From Faecalibacterium sp. (lineage in GTDB: Bacteria > Bacillota > Clostridia > Oscillospirales > Ruminococcaceae), in the NCBI GenBank assembly GCA_020025825.1, contig JAHHRL010000001.1, positions 248,001-312,000 of the forward strand: a stretch of DNA of 64,000 nucleotides, given 5' to 3'. The notes beneath the pieces are model-generated. The model ran no database searches. It was not told where the DNA came from and saw only the letters and a program-made list of their open reading frames with translations. The first letter of the stretch is position 1, and each line of letters starts with the position of its first letter. A program made the position numbers and the translations under genes. Below, one piece after another: positions 44,841 to 54,520 of the stretch.

Positions 44841-45728
44841 ATGAAAGGCATTATTTTGGCCGGCGGTGCCGGTACACGACTGTATCCGTTAACAATGGTA
44901 ACAAGCAAACAGCTGTTGCCCGTTTACGACAAGCCGATGATTTATTACCCGTTGTCAACTTTGATGTTAGCGGGAATCCAGGACATTTTGATTATTTCTA
45001 CCCCTGCAGATACCCCTCGCTTTGAAAGCTTGCTGGGAGACGGCAGCCAGTTTGGCGTACATTTGCAGTATAAGGTGCAGCCCTCGCCCGATGGACTGGC
45101 ACAGGCTTTTTTGCTGGGCGAAGAGTTTATCGGCGATGACAGCTGCGCTATGGTACTGGGTGACAACATTTTCTATGGTGCAGGGTTCTCCCGTATTTTG
45201 AAAACAGCTAAGGAAAATGCGGAAAAGAGCGGCCGCTGCACAGTGTTTGGATACTGTGTGCCCGATCCGGAGCGTTTTGGCGTTGTAGAGTTTGATAAAA
45301 ACGGCAAAGTGCTGAGCGTAGAAGAAAAACCGGAAAATCCCAAGAGCAATTACGCTGTTACCGGTTTGTATTTTTACAACAACAAGGTTGTAGAAATGGC
45401 AAAAAAGGTAAAGCCCAGTGCTCGTGGCGAGCTGGAAATCACTACCCTAAACGAGATGTATCTGAAGCAGGGTGACTTGGATGTGCAGCTGTTAGGCCGT
45501 GGATTTGCATGGCTGGACACCGGCACGATGGACAGCCTGGTGGAAGCAGCTGATTTTGTGCAGATGGTGGAAAAGCGTCAGGGCATTAAGATTAGTGCAC
45601 CGGAAGAAATTGGCTATAAGTATGGTTGGATTAGCCGTGAGGAGCTGCTGCAATCCGCAGAAAAATACGGAAAATCGCCCTACGGCAAGCATTTGAAGAA
45701 TGTGGCGGACGATAAACTCCGCTACTAA
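44841..45728 (+). CDS. rfbA: Glucose-1-phosphate thymidylyltransferase
   Basis: 295 residues from ATG at 44841 after [24 protein letters not shown] is the nucleotidyltransferase loop; [18 protein letters not shown] and VLGDNIFYG (metal Asp) follow. It makes dTDP-glucose from glucose 1-phosphate and dTTP, the first step of dTDP-rhamnose synthesis. rfbD starts 12 nt later. Length equals the typical RmlA (about 290). Confidence 0.96.
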   Translation: MKGIILAGGAGTRLYPLTMVTSKQLLPVYDKPMIYYPLSTLMLAGIQDILIISTPADTPRFESLLGDGSQFGVHLQYKVQPSPDGLAQAFLLGEEFIGDDSCAMVLGDNIFYGAGFSRILKTAKENAEKSGRCTVFGYCVPDPERFGVVEFDKNGKVLSVEEKPENPKSNYAVTGLYFYNNKVVEMAKKVKPSARGELEITTLNEMYLKQGDLDVQLLGRGFAWLDTGTMDSLVEAADFVQMVEKRQGIKISAPEEIGYKYGWISREELLQSAEKYGKSPYGKHLKNVADDKLRY

Positions 45729-45740
45729 GCGAGGATTAGT

Positions 45741-46658
45741 ATGAAAATTTTGATTACCGGATGCAACGGTCAATTAGGCACTGAACTGCAAAAGCAATTG
45801 CGGGAAGGCTGCAGCGAGATTGGCCCGATTCCTGAAAAGCTGCGCAATGCAACTGTTATTGCAGTGGATTTGCCGGAGCTGGATATCAGCAACTATCAGG
45901 CAGTGAACGAGTTTGTACGCCGTCATCGTCCTGATGTCATTATTAACTGTGCTGCTTTTACGAATGTTGATGGCTGCGAAGTAAAGCATGATGCGGCTTT
46001 CAGCGCAAATGCAATTGGTCCACGTAACCTGGCACAGGCCGCAGAAAAAGCCGGTGCACGCTTAGTGCACGTTTCCACAGACTATGTCTTTTCCGGCAAA
46101 GAGAATGGCGGCATTGCGCAGGACGAGGCTACACAGCCTGCACCCATCAGTGCTTACGGTACTACCAAGTTGATGGGTGAAAAGTATGTAGCGCAGTTCT
46201 GCCACAGACATTTTATTGTGCGTACTGCATGGCTGTATAGCTATTATGGCAAAAACTTTGTTAAGACCATTGTGAATGCGGGCAAGAAGTTTGGCAAGCT
46301 GGAAGTAGTAAATGACCAGTTGGGCAACCCCACCAATGCGGTGGACTTGGCACATGAGATTCTGCAATTGTGTGTGACCCACGAGTACGGCCTGTACCAC
46401 TGCACCGGCGAGGGCATTTGCTCTTGGTATGACTTTGCGGCTGAGATTATCCGTTTGTCGGGTGTGGATGCAACGGTTGCGCCCTGCACGAGTGCCCAGT
46501 ACAAGGAAAAACACCCCGATGCTGCAGACCGTCCCGCATGGAGCGCACTGGACAACCGTATGCTGCGTTGCACGGTAGGCAATGAAGTACGTGACTGGAA
46601 AGATGCGCTGGCGGTTTTCTTTGAAAACTGGGACGGCGACAATGGCATGAAAAAATAA
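45741..46658 (+). CDS. rfbD: dTDP-4-dehydrorhamnose reductase
   Basis: 305 residues, short-chain dehydrogenase fold. Cofactor loop GCNGQLGTELQKQL, DLPELDIS, CAAFTNVDGCE, catalytic Ser/Tyr/Lys as STDYVFSG and YGTTKLMGEKY, then RTAWLYS. It reduces the RfbC product to dTDP-L-rhamnose with NAD(P)H. Between rfbA (12 nt) and rfbB (18 nt) in one operon. Confidence 0.95.
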   Translation: MKILITGCNGQLGTELQKQLREGCSEIGPIPEKLRNATVIAVDLPELDISNYQAVNEFVRRHRPDVIINCAAFTNVDGCEVKHDAAFSANAIGPRNLAQAAEKAGARLVHVSTDYVFSGKENGGIAQDEATQPAPISAYGTTKLMGEKYVAQFCHRHFIVRTAWLYSYYGKNFVKTIVNAGKKFGKLEVVNDQLGNPTNAVDLAHEILQLCVTHEYGLYHCTGEGICSWYDFAAEIIRLSGVDATVAPCTSAQYKEKHPDAADRPAWSALDNRMLRCTVGNEVRDWKDALAVFFENWDGDNGMKK

Positions 46659-46676
46659 GGACAAAGAGAGGCTTCT

Positions 46677-47744
46677 ATGAAAAAGACCTATTTGATTACA
46701 GGCTGTGCAGGCTTTATTGGCTCTAACTTTGTGTACTATATGTTGAACAAGTACGATGATATTCTGCTTGTCAATCTGGATAAGCTGACCTATGCAGGCA
46801 ATCTGGAAAACCTGAAGGGTGTAGAGGGCGACCCCCGCCATGTGTTTGTACAGGGCGATATTTGCGACAAAGAGCTGGTAGCAGGCCTGTTTGCAAAGTA
46901 TGATTTTGACTATGTTATCAACTTTGCGGCAGAAAGCCATGTGGACCGCAGCATTACCAACCCTGAGATTTTTGTGCAGTCCAATGTGATGGGTACGGTT
47001 AACCTGCTGCAGCGTGCAAAAGAGGCTTGGTACGATGCTGCTTCCAAGACTTGGAAGGAAGGCAAGAAGTACTTGCAGGTTTCTACAGATGAGGTGTATG
47101 GCACTTTGGGCGCAGAGGGCTTCTTTATGGAGACTACTCCGCTTTGCCCGCACAGCCCCTACTCCAGCAGCAAGGCAAGCGCAGATATGTTTGTACAGGC
47201 TTTCCACGATACGTATGGTATGCCCATCAACATTACCCGCTGCTCCAACAACTACGGCCCTTACCAGTTCCCTGAAAAGCTGATTCCTTTGATGATTAAC
47301 AATGTGAAACAGCACAAGCAGCTGCCGGTATATGGAGATGGTATGCAGATTCGTGACTGGCTGTACGTAGAGGACCACTGCAAGGCTATTGACATGGTTG
47401 CAAACGACGGCAAGGTTGGCGAAGTTTACAATGTAGGCGGCCACAACGAGCGTCCCAACATCTTTATTGTAAAGACCATTATCAGCCAGCTGCATGACCG
47501 TTTGAACGATGAGGGCATCAGCGAAGAACTGATTAAGCACGTTGAGGACCGTTTGGGCCATGACCGCCGTTACGGTATTGATCCCACCAAGATTAAAAAC
47601 GATTTGGGCTGGTATCCGGAAACTCCGTTTGAGGTTGGCATTGTAAAGACCATTGATTGGTATTTGGCACACGAAGAGTGGATGAACAATGTAACCAGCG
47701 GCAATTACCAGAAGTACTACGAAGAAATGTACAAGAATCGATAA
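46677..47744 (+). CDS. rfbB: dTDP-glucose 4,6-dehydratase
   Basis: 355 residues. NAD-binding GCAGFIGSNFVYYML, FAAESHVDRSI, STDEVYG with the catalytic Thr/Asp/Glu, YSSSKASADMFVQA with the Tyr/Lys pair, and RCSNNYGPYQFPEKLIPLM. It oxidises and dehydrates dTDP-glucose to dTDP-4-keto-6-deoxyglucose, the second step of the pathway. Last gene of the glycosyltransferase-rfbA-D-B unit; a terminator follows at once. Confidence 0.96.
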   Translation: MKKTYLITGCAGFIGSNFVYYMLNKYDDILLVNLDKLTYAGNLENLKGVEGDPRHVFVQGDICDKELVAGLFAKYDFDYVINFAAESHVDRSITNPEIFVQSNVMGTVNLLQRAKEAWYDAASKTWKEGKKYLQVSTDEVYGTLGAEGFFMETTPLCPHSPYSSSKASADMFVQAFHDTYGMPINITRCSNNYGPYQFPEKLIPLMINNVKQHKQLPVYGDGMQIRDWLYVEDHCKAIDMVANDGKVGEVYNVGGHNERPNIFIVKTIISQLHDRLNDEGISEELIKHVEDRLGHDRRYGIDPTKIKNDLGWYPETPFEVGIVKTIDWYLAHEEWMNNVTSGNYQKYYEEMYKNR

Positions 47745-47747
47745 ATC

Positions 47748-47779
47748 AAAAGCCTCCACTTAAGTGGAGGCTTTTTTTC
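47748..47779 (+). terminator. Intrinsic terminator of the rfb operon
   Basis: AAAAGCCTCCACTT paired with AAGTGGAGGCTTTT with a minimal loop, then T run. Confidence 0.92.
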
Positions 47780-47841
47780 TGTGCTAAAAATCGTTGTTTA
47801 TGGTATACTGACTACATCGGATATGGTGGAGGAAAACAAGT

Positions 47842-49368
47842 ATGAAAAAGGTCCTTCGGTTGCTGACGAGTCGTGTTGCGATTGTAGCGATTTTAGTGGT
47901 GCTGCAATTGGTGTGGCTGTGCGAATTAGTCTTTGGCATGGCACGTTACTGGATTGGTATTGATATTGCGCTGAATGTGCTAAGTGTACTGATGGTGCTG
48001 TATTTGGTACGAAAAGAACTAACGCCTGCTTATAAAATCGCATGGATTTTATTGTGTTGTTTAGCACCGCTGCTGGGTGGAGCGCTATATTTATTATTTG
48101 GCGATAAGCGACCGGGAAAGCAGATGCGCAACCGTATGGAAAGGGTGAAGCAACAGCACCTTTCGGCGGTAGCACAGCCAATGGATTTGCAAACGAAGCT
48201 TTCGCCACGGCAGCAGGCCTTAACAGATTATATTGCACAATTTGGACCTAACCCTGCCAGAGAGAGAACAAAAAGCGAATATTATCCAACAGGAGAGGCT
48301 GCTTTTGAAGTGATGCTGCAGGATTTGGAAAAAGCAGAGCACTTTATCTTTTTGGAGTACTTTATCATTTCGGAAGGAACACTTTGGCGGCAGGTGTTTG
48401 AAATATTAAAACGAAAAGCGGCACAGGGCGTAGATGTGCGTGTAATGTATGACGACATTGGCAGTGCGGCAATGGTGCCGGAACACCTTGCCCGTGAATT
48501 GAGAGAAAACGGTATCCGCTGCATTCCGTTTAACCCGGCCTTGCCGCTGCTGGCTATTGTAATGAACCATCGGGACCACCGGAAAATTACAGTTGTAGAT
48601 GGCTATATCGGATACACAGGCGGTATCAATATTGCGGACGAATATATCAATAAGAAAGAGCGATTCGGCTACTGGAAAGATACTGCGGTACGGCTGGAAG
48701 GTGCAGCCGTTTGGAACCTGACTGTGATGTTTTTGCAAATGTGGAACGCCTTTGACCCGATTGATGAGGACTTTACTGTATTTGCTCCCCATGCGCATGG
48801 TGCAAAAATGCCGGAAACAGATGGCATTGTACAGCCGTTTTGCGAGAGCCCGTTGGACGATGAACTGGTTGCGGAAGGCTTATATTTAGATGTTTTGGGG
48901 CAGGCAACAGAGTATGCGTATATTTTTACGCCGTATCTGATTATTGACCACGAGCTGATGGTAGCGTTGAGTCTGGCGGCAAAACGTGGTGTAGATGTAC
49001 GAATCGGTGTGCCGGGAATCCCGGATAAGCCGATGGTTTATCGGCTGACACGCTCGTACTTTTCCCCATTATTGCGTGCGGGTGTGAAAATTTATACCTA
49101 CACACCCGGCTTTTTACACGCAAAAGGAATCCTTAGTGATGACTGTGTAGGCATGGTTGGTACGGTGAATTTGGATTATCGCAGCTTATATTTGCATTTT
49201 GAAGATGGCGTGCTGTTTCAGGGTGGAAGTATTTTGCAAGACATTAAAAAGGACTATTTGGATGTGTACGAGCGGCAAAGCCATCGTGTACAGATGAAAG
49301 ACTGTAAGGATACGTTTTGGGGACGGCTGTTTGATGATGTACTGCGCTTAGTAAGCCCGATGATGTAA
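47842..49368 (+). CDS. cls: Cardiolipin synthase (phospholipase D family)
   Basis: 508 residues. Two N-terminal membrane helices are followed by two PLD domains, each with HxK...D: HRDHRKITVVDG (near 245-256) and FLHAKGILSDD (near 424). SPLDDELVAEGLYLDVLGQA and GTVNLDYRSLYLHFE are typical of Cls. It joins two phosphatidylglycerols into cardiolipin at the membrane. A second, clearly homologous cls lies at 56085-57680 on the other strand, so the two flank the polyamine transport genes. GGAGG lies before the ATG. Confidence 0.92.
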   Translation: MKKVLRLLTSRVAIVAILVVLQLVWLCELVFGMARYWIGIDIALNVLSVLMVLYLVRKELTPAYKIAWILLCCLAPLLGGALYLLFGDKRPGKQMRNRMERVKQQHLSAVAQPMDLQTKLSPRQQALTDYIAQFGPNPARERTKSEYYPTGEAAFEVMLQDLEKAEHFIFLEYFIISEGTLWRQVFEILKRKAAQGVDVRVMYDDIGSAAMVPEHLARELRENGIRCIPFNPALPLLAIVMNHRDHRKITVVDGYIGYTGGINIADEYINKKERFGYWKDTAVRLEGAAVWNLTVMFLQMWNAFDPIDEDFTVFAPHAHGAKMPETDGIVQPFCESPLDDELVAEGLYLDVLGQATEYAYIFTPYLIIDHELMVALSLAAKRGVDVRIGVPGIPDKPMVYRLTRSYFSPLLRAGVKIYTYTPGFLHAKGILSDDCVGMVGTVNLDYRSLYLHFEDGVLFQGGSILQDIKKDYLDVYERQSHRVQMKDCKDTFWGRLFDDVLRLVSPMM

Positions 49369-49456
49369 AATATAGTATCCTGTAAAAGAGCGGCCTACAG
49401 GGAATGCGTTGACCACAGCGCAAGCACACAAAGATGCCAAATGTGAGGTAGATAAA

Positions 49457-49840
49457 ATGAAAAAAGCACTTGTTATTGGTGGGTTTATTCTAGCGATTTG
49501 CCTGAGCTTTTTGGCAGGAAGTTCTTTCAGAGAAAAAGAATATGCTAAAAGAGATGCACAGAGATGCAATATCATGATTTCGTTTGCAGTAGGTAATTTG
49601 GACCATCTACAAGAACAGTATGATGCAGATGAAATGGAGGTACTAATCAGCAATATTTATGCGGCGGAAGAATACGCAAGTGATAGCGAACTGGCCGGTG
49701 CCCTGCACGAACTGTGGAATGCATTGATTTTTGATGGGGAGAATATTACCGGAAATGAAGATGCTTTAATAAAAGCGCTGCAAGATAGAAATGCAAATGC
49801 AGTGAAAGATATTGCTTTTGAAATGAGAACAATAAAATGA
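49457..49840 (+). CDS. Small hypothetical protein with N-terminal signal/anchor
   Basis: 127 residues from ATG at 49457, with GAGGT upstream; the longer frame from 49409 is unsupported. Residues 4-22 are hydrophobic and end in AGSS, so it is exported or anchored, without a lipobox Cys. The rest is acidic and helical (NLDHLQEQYDADEMEVLISN, ELAGALHELWNAL). I recognise no family. Codons are more AT-rich than in the flanking genes. It precedes the 700-nt non-coding region of the polyamine operon. Confidence 0.7.
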   Translation: MKKALVIGGFILAICLSFLAGSSFREKEYAKRDAQRCNIMISFAVGNLDHLQEQYDADEMEVLISNIYAAEEYASDSELAGALHELWNALIFDGENITGNEDALIKALQDRNANAVKDIAFEMRTIK

Positions 49841-50108
49841 ACAAGAGACTTGGCTGACGGTGGAAGCAAAGACAAATGCTTTTTAATGAACCAATGCAGG
49901 ACAACGCAAAATGAAGCTTTTTGAGAAAGAAACGGAAATTTTTGGGGAGGACAAGTAAAATGCAGTGCTGCCAAAGGATTAGGGGCTGCATCTAAAGGGA
50001 AAAGAACTGCATTTCATATAATTTTAGCAAAGGGCTGTTCTTTTGACATGAGATGCGGAGAAAAAAGCAGCCCGGAATACGGGAAAAATAGACCAGAACA
50101 AATATCTA
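49841..50108. other. Intergenic stretch before the polyamine-operon promoter
   Basis: About 270 nt, A-rich, with no gene that I can defend. It holds a GGGCTG...CAGCCC inverted repeat (about 50032-50075) without a T run, and a 12-codon reading frame at 49960-49995 behind GGGGAGG that would encode a short Cys-rich peptide. Confidence 0.4.
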
Positions 50109-50137
50109 TTGACAACATTTTTTGTTTGTGATATATT
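50109..50137 (+). promoter_or_regulatory. Promoter of the leader-potABCD transcript
   Basis: TTGACA at 50109-50114, 17-nt spacer, TATATT at 50132-50137. Transcription would begin near 50144, about 10 nt before the structured leader, giving a 5' untranslated region of about 400 nt. Confidence 0.8.
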
Positions 50138-50153
50138 TTTTGCGTTATCTATT

Positions 50154-50413
50154 GGAAAGAGTCTTTCCAAAGCAAATCAGACCGCCGATGAAAATCGGCT
50201 GAGGCCATACGGACAGCCGGGTCGAATGCCGAAAATCGTGGAAACACGGTTGGCAACTTCTGTTGCCTTATTGATTGAGTTGAAAGCTCAGTTTTATAAG
50301 TTGGTTACTATAAACCAGTGCCGCGAGGCATACACTTGTGAAATGGTCAATAAGAGTAGTAAAAGTATTTTTGCTATATAGACTCTGATCCATTATGATT
50401 AGCGCTCACCGGA
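50154..50413 (+). promoter_or_regulatory. Structured leader RNA, copy 1 (candidate riboswitch) upstream of potA
   Basis: 260 nt, repeated at 54521-54780 with four differences. By eye it folds as follows. AGAGTC (50158-50163) pairs with GACTCT (50381-50386) to close the element, in competition with a local GGAAAG/CTTTCC hairpin. GCCGAT-GAAA-ATCGGC (50184-50199) lies in a domain closed by GACC/GGTC. CGTG-GAAA-CACG and GGCAAC-TTCT-GTTGCC follow. CTTATTGA (50267-50274) pairs with TCAATAAG (50347-50354) around a further multibranch loop, which holds TGAGTT/AGCTCA, GGTT/AACC and TGCC-GCGA-GGCA hairpins. A 9-bp GTAGTAAAA/TTTTGCTAT hairpin comes last. A terminator lies downstream, ahead of potA. It is not a riboswitch class I recognise. 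Confidence 0.75.
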
Positions 50414-50470
50414 TGCAGTCCGCCTTTTGTATAAAAGGGAAGTGTGGGTGTGATTTGTCATGATATTCCA

Positions 50471-50505
50471 AGCGGTATGCTGCGAAAGCAGTATACCGCT
50501 TTTTT
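50471..50505 (+). terminator. Intrinsic terminator/attenuator of leader copy 1
   Basis: AGCGGTATGCTGC, GAAA loop, GCAGTATACCGCT (13 pairs, one G-T), then six T, 36 nt before the potA start. A CCTTTT-GTAT-AAAAGG hairpin (50423-50438) precedes it. Placed as the expression platform of the leader. Confidence 0.88.
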
Positions 50506-50541
50506 GTTGTGCGCTATCGGAAAAGAGGAGGACAGGTTACG

Positions 50542-51663
50542 ATGGAAAAGATTATTGAGCTTAAGCACATTTCTAAATCCTTTGACGGCGAAACCGTTTT
50601 GGATGACATCAGTCTGGACATTCACGACAACGAGTTTCTTACACTGCTGGGCCCTTCCGGCTGTGGTAAGACGACTACGCTGCGCATGATTGGCGGCTTT
50701 GAACACCCGGATCAGGGCGATGTGGTTTTTATGGGCAAGCGAATCAATGACGAGCCGCCCCATAAGCGAAATGTAAATACTGTATTCCAGAAGTATGCAC
50801 TGTTTCCCCATTTGAGCGTTTTTGAAAATGTTGCATTTCCTTTGCGGGAGCGCAAGGTCCCCAAAAAAGAAATCGAAGAAAAAGTAAATGAGATGCTGAA
50901 AACGGTTATGATGTCGGCTTTTGCCAATCGCCGTGTCACCAGCCTGTCCGGTGGTCAGCAGCAGCGTGTGGCCATTGCCCGTGCCTTGATCAACCACCCC
51001 AAAATCCTGCTGCTGGACGAGCCTTTGGGCGCGCTGGACCTGAAGCTGCGCAAGGATATGCAGGTGGAACTGAAGAAAATTCAGAAGAGCACCGGCATCA
51101 CCTTCGTTTTTGTTACCCATGACCAGGAAGAAGCCTTGAGCATGTCTGACACCATCGTTGTTATGAGCGAAGGCAAAATCCAGCAGATTGGCACCCCCAC
51201 TGAGATTTACAACGAGCCCGTCAACGCTTTTGTTGCAGACTTTATTGGCGAAAGTAATATTCTGGACGGCGTTATGCTGGATGACTTCCGTGTAAAGTTT
51301 GCCGGACACACCTTCGAGTGTTTGGACAAGGGCTTTGCCAAGAACGAGCCGGTTGACGTTGTAGTACGTCCCGAAGATGTGGACGTGGTAGACCCGGCTG
51401 AGGCAGAGCTGTGCGGCGATGTTACGTCGGTAACCTTCCTGGGGGTTCACAATGAGCTGATTGTGGATATTGCCGGCTTTAAGTGGATGATTCAGACTAC
51501 CGATTTCGTGGCGGAAGGCGCACATATCGGCATCAAGCTGGACCCGGATGCCATCCACATCATGAAAAAATCCAAGTACTCCGGCATGTTTGGCGACTAC
51601 TCCACTTTCTCCGACGAGGCGGACGAACTGGCGAATGTACAGGATGAGGAGGATGCCGAATGA
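50542..51663 (+). CDS. potA: Spermidine/putrescine ABC transporter ATPase
   Basis: 373 residues from ATG at 50542, after GAGGAGGAC. Walker [11 protein letters not shown]-loop FQKYALFPH, signature [15 protein letters not shown], Walker [12 protein letters not shown] and H-loop VTHDQEE are all intact. The C-terminal 120 residues form the TOBE domain typical of PotA. It drives polyamine import. It is the first coding gene after the leader RNA, and potB overlaps its stop by 4 nt (ATGA). Confidence 0.95.
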   Translation: MEKIIELKHISKSFDGETVLDDISLDIHDNEFLTLLGPSGCGKTTTLRMIGGFEHPDQGDVVFMGKRINDEPPHKRNVNTVFQKYALFPHLSVFENVAFPLRERKVPKKEIEEKVNEMLKTVMMSAFANRRVTSLSGGQQQRVAIARALINHPKILLLDEPLGALDLKLRKDMQVELKKIQKSTGITFVFVTHDQEEALSMSDTIVVMSEGKIQQIGTPTEIYNEPVNAFVADFIGESNILDGVMLDDFRVKFAGHTFECLDKGFAKNEPVDVVVRPEDVDVVDPAEAELCGDVTSVTFLGVHNELIVDIAGFKWMIQTTDFVAEGAHIGIKLDPDAIHIMKKSKYSGMFGDYSTFSDEADELANVQDEEDAE

Positions 51664-52547
51664 AATCCCTGACCAAGAGACCGGGAAACGGCAGCCGAAC
51701 TGCGCTGGCACCGTATTCTTTGTGGGCAATGCTGTTTATTGTGGTGCCCATGGTGTTTATCGCTTACTATGCGTTCACCGATAATAATTTCCAGTTTACT
51801 ATGGAAAATATCACCCGATTTTTTACCACGGTAAGCAATGTGAAAAATCCCGACGGCTCTGTGGAAGAGGTGCGTACCTATCTGTTGATTCTCGGCAGAT
51901 CGCTCAAACTGGCCGTCATCTCCACGGCGGTTTGCCTGCTGATTGGTTATCCGCTGGCTTACCGGATTGCACACGCCCGCAAGCGCACCCAGAAAATTAT
52001 GATGACCCTAGTCATGATTCCTATGTGGATGAACTTCCTGATCCGCACCTATGCATGGATGACCATTTTGCAGGATGCCGGCATCATCAATAATATCCTT
52101 TCCAAGCTGGGATTAAAGCCGGTACACATTATCGGCACAGAAGTGGCGGTTATCATCGGCATGGTATATGACTACCTGCCGTACATGGTGCTGCCTATTT
52201 ACTCCATTATGGTAAAAATGGACTCCGGCCTGATTGAAGCTGCACATGACCTGGGCTGTGGAACCCTCTCTGTGCTGCGGCGGGTCATTTTCCCGCTGAG
52301 TCTGCCCGGTGTGCTGTCTGGTATTACAATGGTGCTGATTCCCTCCATCAGCACATTCTACATTTCCCAAAAGCTGGGCAGCGGCAAGTTCTTCCTGATT
52401 GGTGATGCAATCGAAGGCCAGTATGTGGCAAACAACCTGCACTTTGCAGCTGCAATGGCCTTTATTCTGATGATAATTCTGCTGCTGTTTATGGCGCTGA
52501 TTAAATACTTTACCAGCCGCTATTTGTACGGAGGTAACGCAAAATGA
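51660..52547 (+). CDS. potB: Spermidine/putrescine ABC transporter permease PotB
   Basis: 295 residues, six helices. The EAA loop that docks the ATPase reads [20 protein letters not shown] near 195. [20 protein letters not shown] opens it. It overlaps potA and potC by 4 nt each, so translation of the three is coupled. Confidence 0.93.
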   Translation: MKSLTKRPGNGSRTALAPYSLWAMLFIVVPMVFIAYYAFTDNNFQFTMENITRFFTTVSNVKNPDGSVEEVRTYLLILGRSLKLAVISTAVCLLIGYPLAYRIAHARKRTQKIMMTLVMIPMWMNFLIRTYAWMTILQDAGIINNILSKLGLKPVHIIGTEVAVIIGMVYDYLPYMVLPIYSIMVKMDSGLIEAAHDLGCGTLSVLRRVIFPLSLPGVLSGITMVLIPSISTFYISQKLGSGKFFLIGDAIEGQYVANNLHFAAAMAFILMIILLLFMALIKYFTSRYLYGGNAK

Positions 52548-53368
52548 AAAAAGTAATATCCAATATCCTGACCGGACTGGTTTATGTGTTCCTCTTTGCT
52601 CCCATTGTGGTTCTGCTGGTGTTTTCTTTCAATGGCTCCAAGAGCCTGTCTGTTTTTTCGGACCCTTCGCTTTACTGGTACAAGGAGCTTTTGAAAGACC
52701 GAAACACGCTGGAAACCGTGCGGAACTCGCTGCTTCTGGCAACCACAGCAACTGCTATTGCTACAGCAATGGGTACGGCTGCGGCTTGGGGCATTGACCG
52801 GCTGCGCAGCCGCTGGTACCGTACGGCAATCAACACGGTAACAGACATCCCGATGACCAACCCGGATATTATTACCGGTATCTCCATGATGCTGATGTTT
52901 GTGTTTGTAGGCCGGATGTTTGGCGCAAGAAACAGCCTGAATTTCTGGACAATCCTGATTGCCCATGTAACGTTCTGCCTGCCGTATGTGATTTTGCAGG
53001 TTTTGCCGAAACTGCAGCAGATGGACCGAGCACTGCCGGAAGCGGCAATGGATTTGGGCTGTACGCCGTTTCGTGCTTTTTGGAAAGTGGAATTGCCGGA
53101 AATGCTGCCCGGTATCGTAACCGGTGCAATCATGGCGTTCACCATGTCGCTGGATGATTTCGTTATCAGCTACTTTACTTCCGGCACAGGCTTTGAAACT
53201 TTGCCTATCCGAATTTACAGCATGACTAAGAAAACAGTTACCCCGAAGATGTATGCTCTTGCAACCATCATCTTCTTTATTACCTTGACTTTGCTGCTCA
53301 TCAGCAACGCTATAGAGGATTCCGACGATAAAGAAAGCCGAAAACAAAAGAACGCTAAGAATGATTGA
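52544..53368 (+). CDS. potC: Spermidine/putrescine ABC transporter permease PotC
   Basis: 274 residues, six helices. EAA loop EAAMDLGCTPFRAFWKVELP near 165, and the FTMSLDDFVISYFTSG segment typical of PotC. Pairs with PotB as the membrane channel. potD starts 17 nt downstream behind AGGAGG. Confidence 0.93.
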   Translation: MKKVISNILTGLVYVFLFAPIVVLLVFSFNGSKSLSVFSDPSLYWYKELLKDRNTLETVRNSLLLATTATAIATAMGTAAAWGIDRLRSRWYRTAINTVTDIPMTNPDIITGISMMLMFVFVGRMFGARNSLNFWTILIAHVTFCLPYVILQVLPKLQQMDRALPEAAMDLGCTPFRAFWKVELPEMLPGIVTGAIMAFTMSLDDFVISYFTSGTGFETLPIRIYSMTKKTVTPKMYALATIIFFITLTLLLISNAIEDSDDKESRKQKNAKND

Positions 53369-53385
53369 TTATTAGGAGGACGACG

Positions 53386-54501
53386 ATGAAAAAGAAAATT
53401 GCGGCCCTGACCGTGGTGCTCTCCATGGTTTTGGCAATGGTGCTGACCGGCTGCGGCGGCAGCTCGGATAAGCTGGTATTGAATGTGTACAACTGGGGCG
53501 AGTACATCTCCGACGGCAGCGATGGCACACTGGATACCATCCGTGCTTTTGAGGACTGGTATGAAGAAACCTACGGCACCCCCGTAACAGTGAACTATAC
53601 TACCTACCCCTCCAACGAGGATATGTACAACAAGCTGTCCAACGGAGCTGTCAGCTATGACGTTATTATTCCCTCTGACTACATGATTGCACGTATGGCA
53701 GAGGAAGGCCTGCTGCAGCCGCTGAACTTTGACAATATCCCCAACTATCAGTACATCAACGAGTCTTTCCACGGCCTGTACTATGACCCGGAAGATATGT
53801 ACTCTGTGCCTTACACCTACGGTATTGTGGGCGTTATTTATGACGCAAACAAGGTGGATGAAGCAGACGTTGGCGGCTGGGACCTGATGTGGAACGAAAA
53901 GTATGCAGGAGATATTTTGCAGTACAACAACTCCCGTGACGCATTCGGCACCGCAATGTACAAGCTGGGTATTGACGTAAACACCAACGACAAGGCTGAG
54001 TGGGAGCGTGCAGCGGATGAACTAATCAACCAGCGCCCTCTGGTTAAGAGCTATGTCATGGATGAGATTTACAACATGATGGAATCCGGCGAGGCTGCGA
54101 TTGGCTCTTACTATGCCGGTGACTACTTCACCATGCAGGATGCACAGGCAGACAGTGTTGACCTGAAGTTCTACTATCCGGAAAAGACCAACTTCTTTAT
54201 TGACGCAATGTGCATCCCCACCTGCGCACAGAACAAGGAGCTGGCAGAAATCTTTATCAACTACATGCTTTCTGAGGAAGCAGGCATTGCAAACGCTGAG
54301 TACATCAACTATGCAAGCCCCAACAAGCTGGTTTACGAGAACGAAGAGTACATCGAAGAGATGGGCGAAGATGCAATGGAAATCCTTTACCCGGAACTGG
54401 GCAACTTCTCCGAGCTGTACAACGAGTACGCTTACCGCAGCATGGATGTTGAAATGCTGGACTACCTGAACAGCCTGTGGGAGACTGTTAAGCTGAACTG
54501 A
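53386..54501 (+). CDS. potD: Spermidine/putrescine-binding lipoprotein PotD, copy 1
   Basis: 371 residues from ATG at 53386 after TAGGAGG. Signal peptide with lipobox LTGCGGS (C23), so it is a membrane-tethered lipoprotein. LNVYNWGEYISDGSDG, YDVIIPSDYMIARMAEEG and IPNYQYINESF are PotD ligand-site segments with the acidic residues that hold amine groups. It delivers polyamine to PotBC. A near-copy lies at 54907-56022: the first about 225 residues differ in one position (D/G after GGSS), and the rest at many. Confidence 0.94.
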   Translation: MKKKIAALTVVLSMVLAMVLTGCGGSSDKLVLNVYNWGEYISDGSDGTLDTIRAFEDWYEETYGTPVTVNYTTYPSNEDMYNKLSNGAVSYDVIIPSDYMIARMAEEGLLQPLNFDNIPNYQYINESFHGLYYDPEDMYSVPYTYGIVGVIYDANKVDEADVGGWDLMWNEKYAGDILQYNNSRDAFGTAMYKLGIDVNTNDKAEWERAADELINQRPLVKSYVMDEIYNMMESGEAAIGSYYAGDYFTMQDAQADSVDLKFYYPEKTNFFIDAMCIPTCAQNKELAEIFINYMLSEEAGIANAEYINYASPNKLVYENEEYIEEMGEDAMEILYPELGNFSELYNEYAYRSMDVEMLDYLNSLWETVKLN

Positions 54502-54520
54502 TTCCCTTTTTATTCTGAAT

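Noticed and set aside
46062..47759. 565-codon minus-strand open frame opposite rfbD-rfbB
   Set aside because: Both rfb genes are intact and recognisable on the plus strand. The minus frame has no motif.
50109..50381. 90-codon open frame across the first leader
   Set aside because: It spans the promoter -10 box and the structured RNA, has no ribosome site, and the same stretch in copy 2 lacks a matching start. Structure explains the conservation better than coding.
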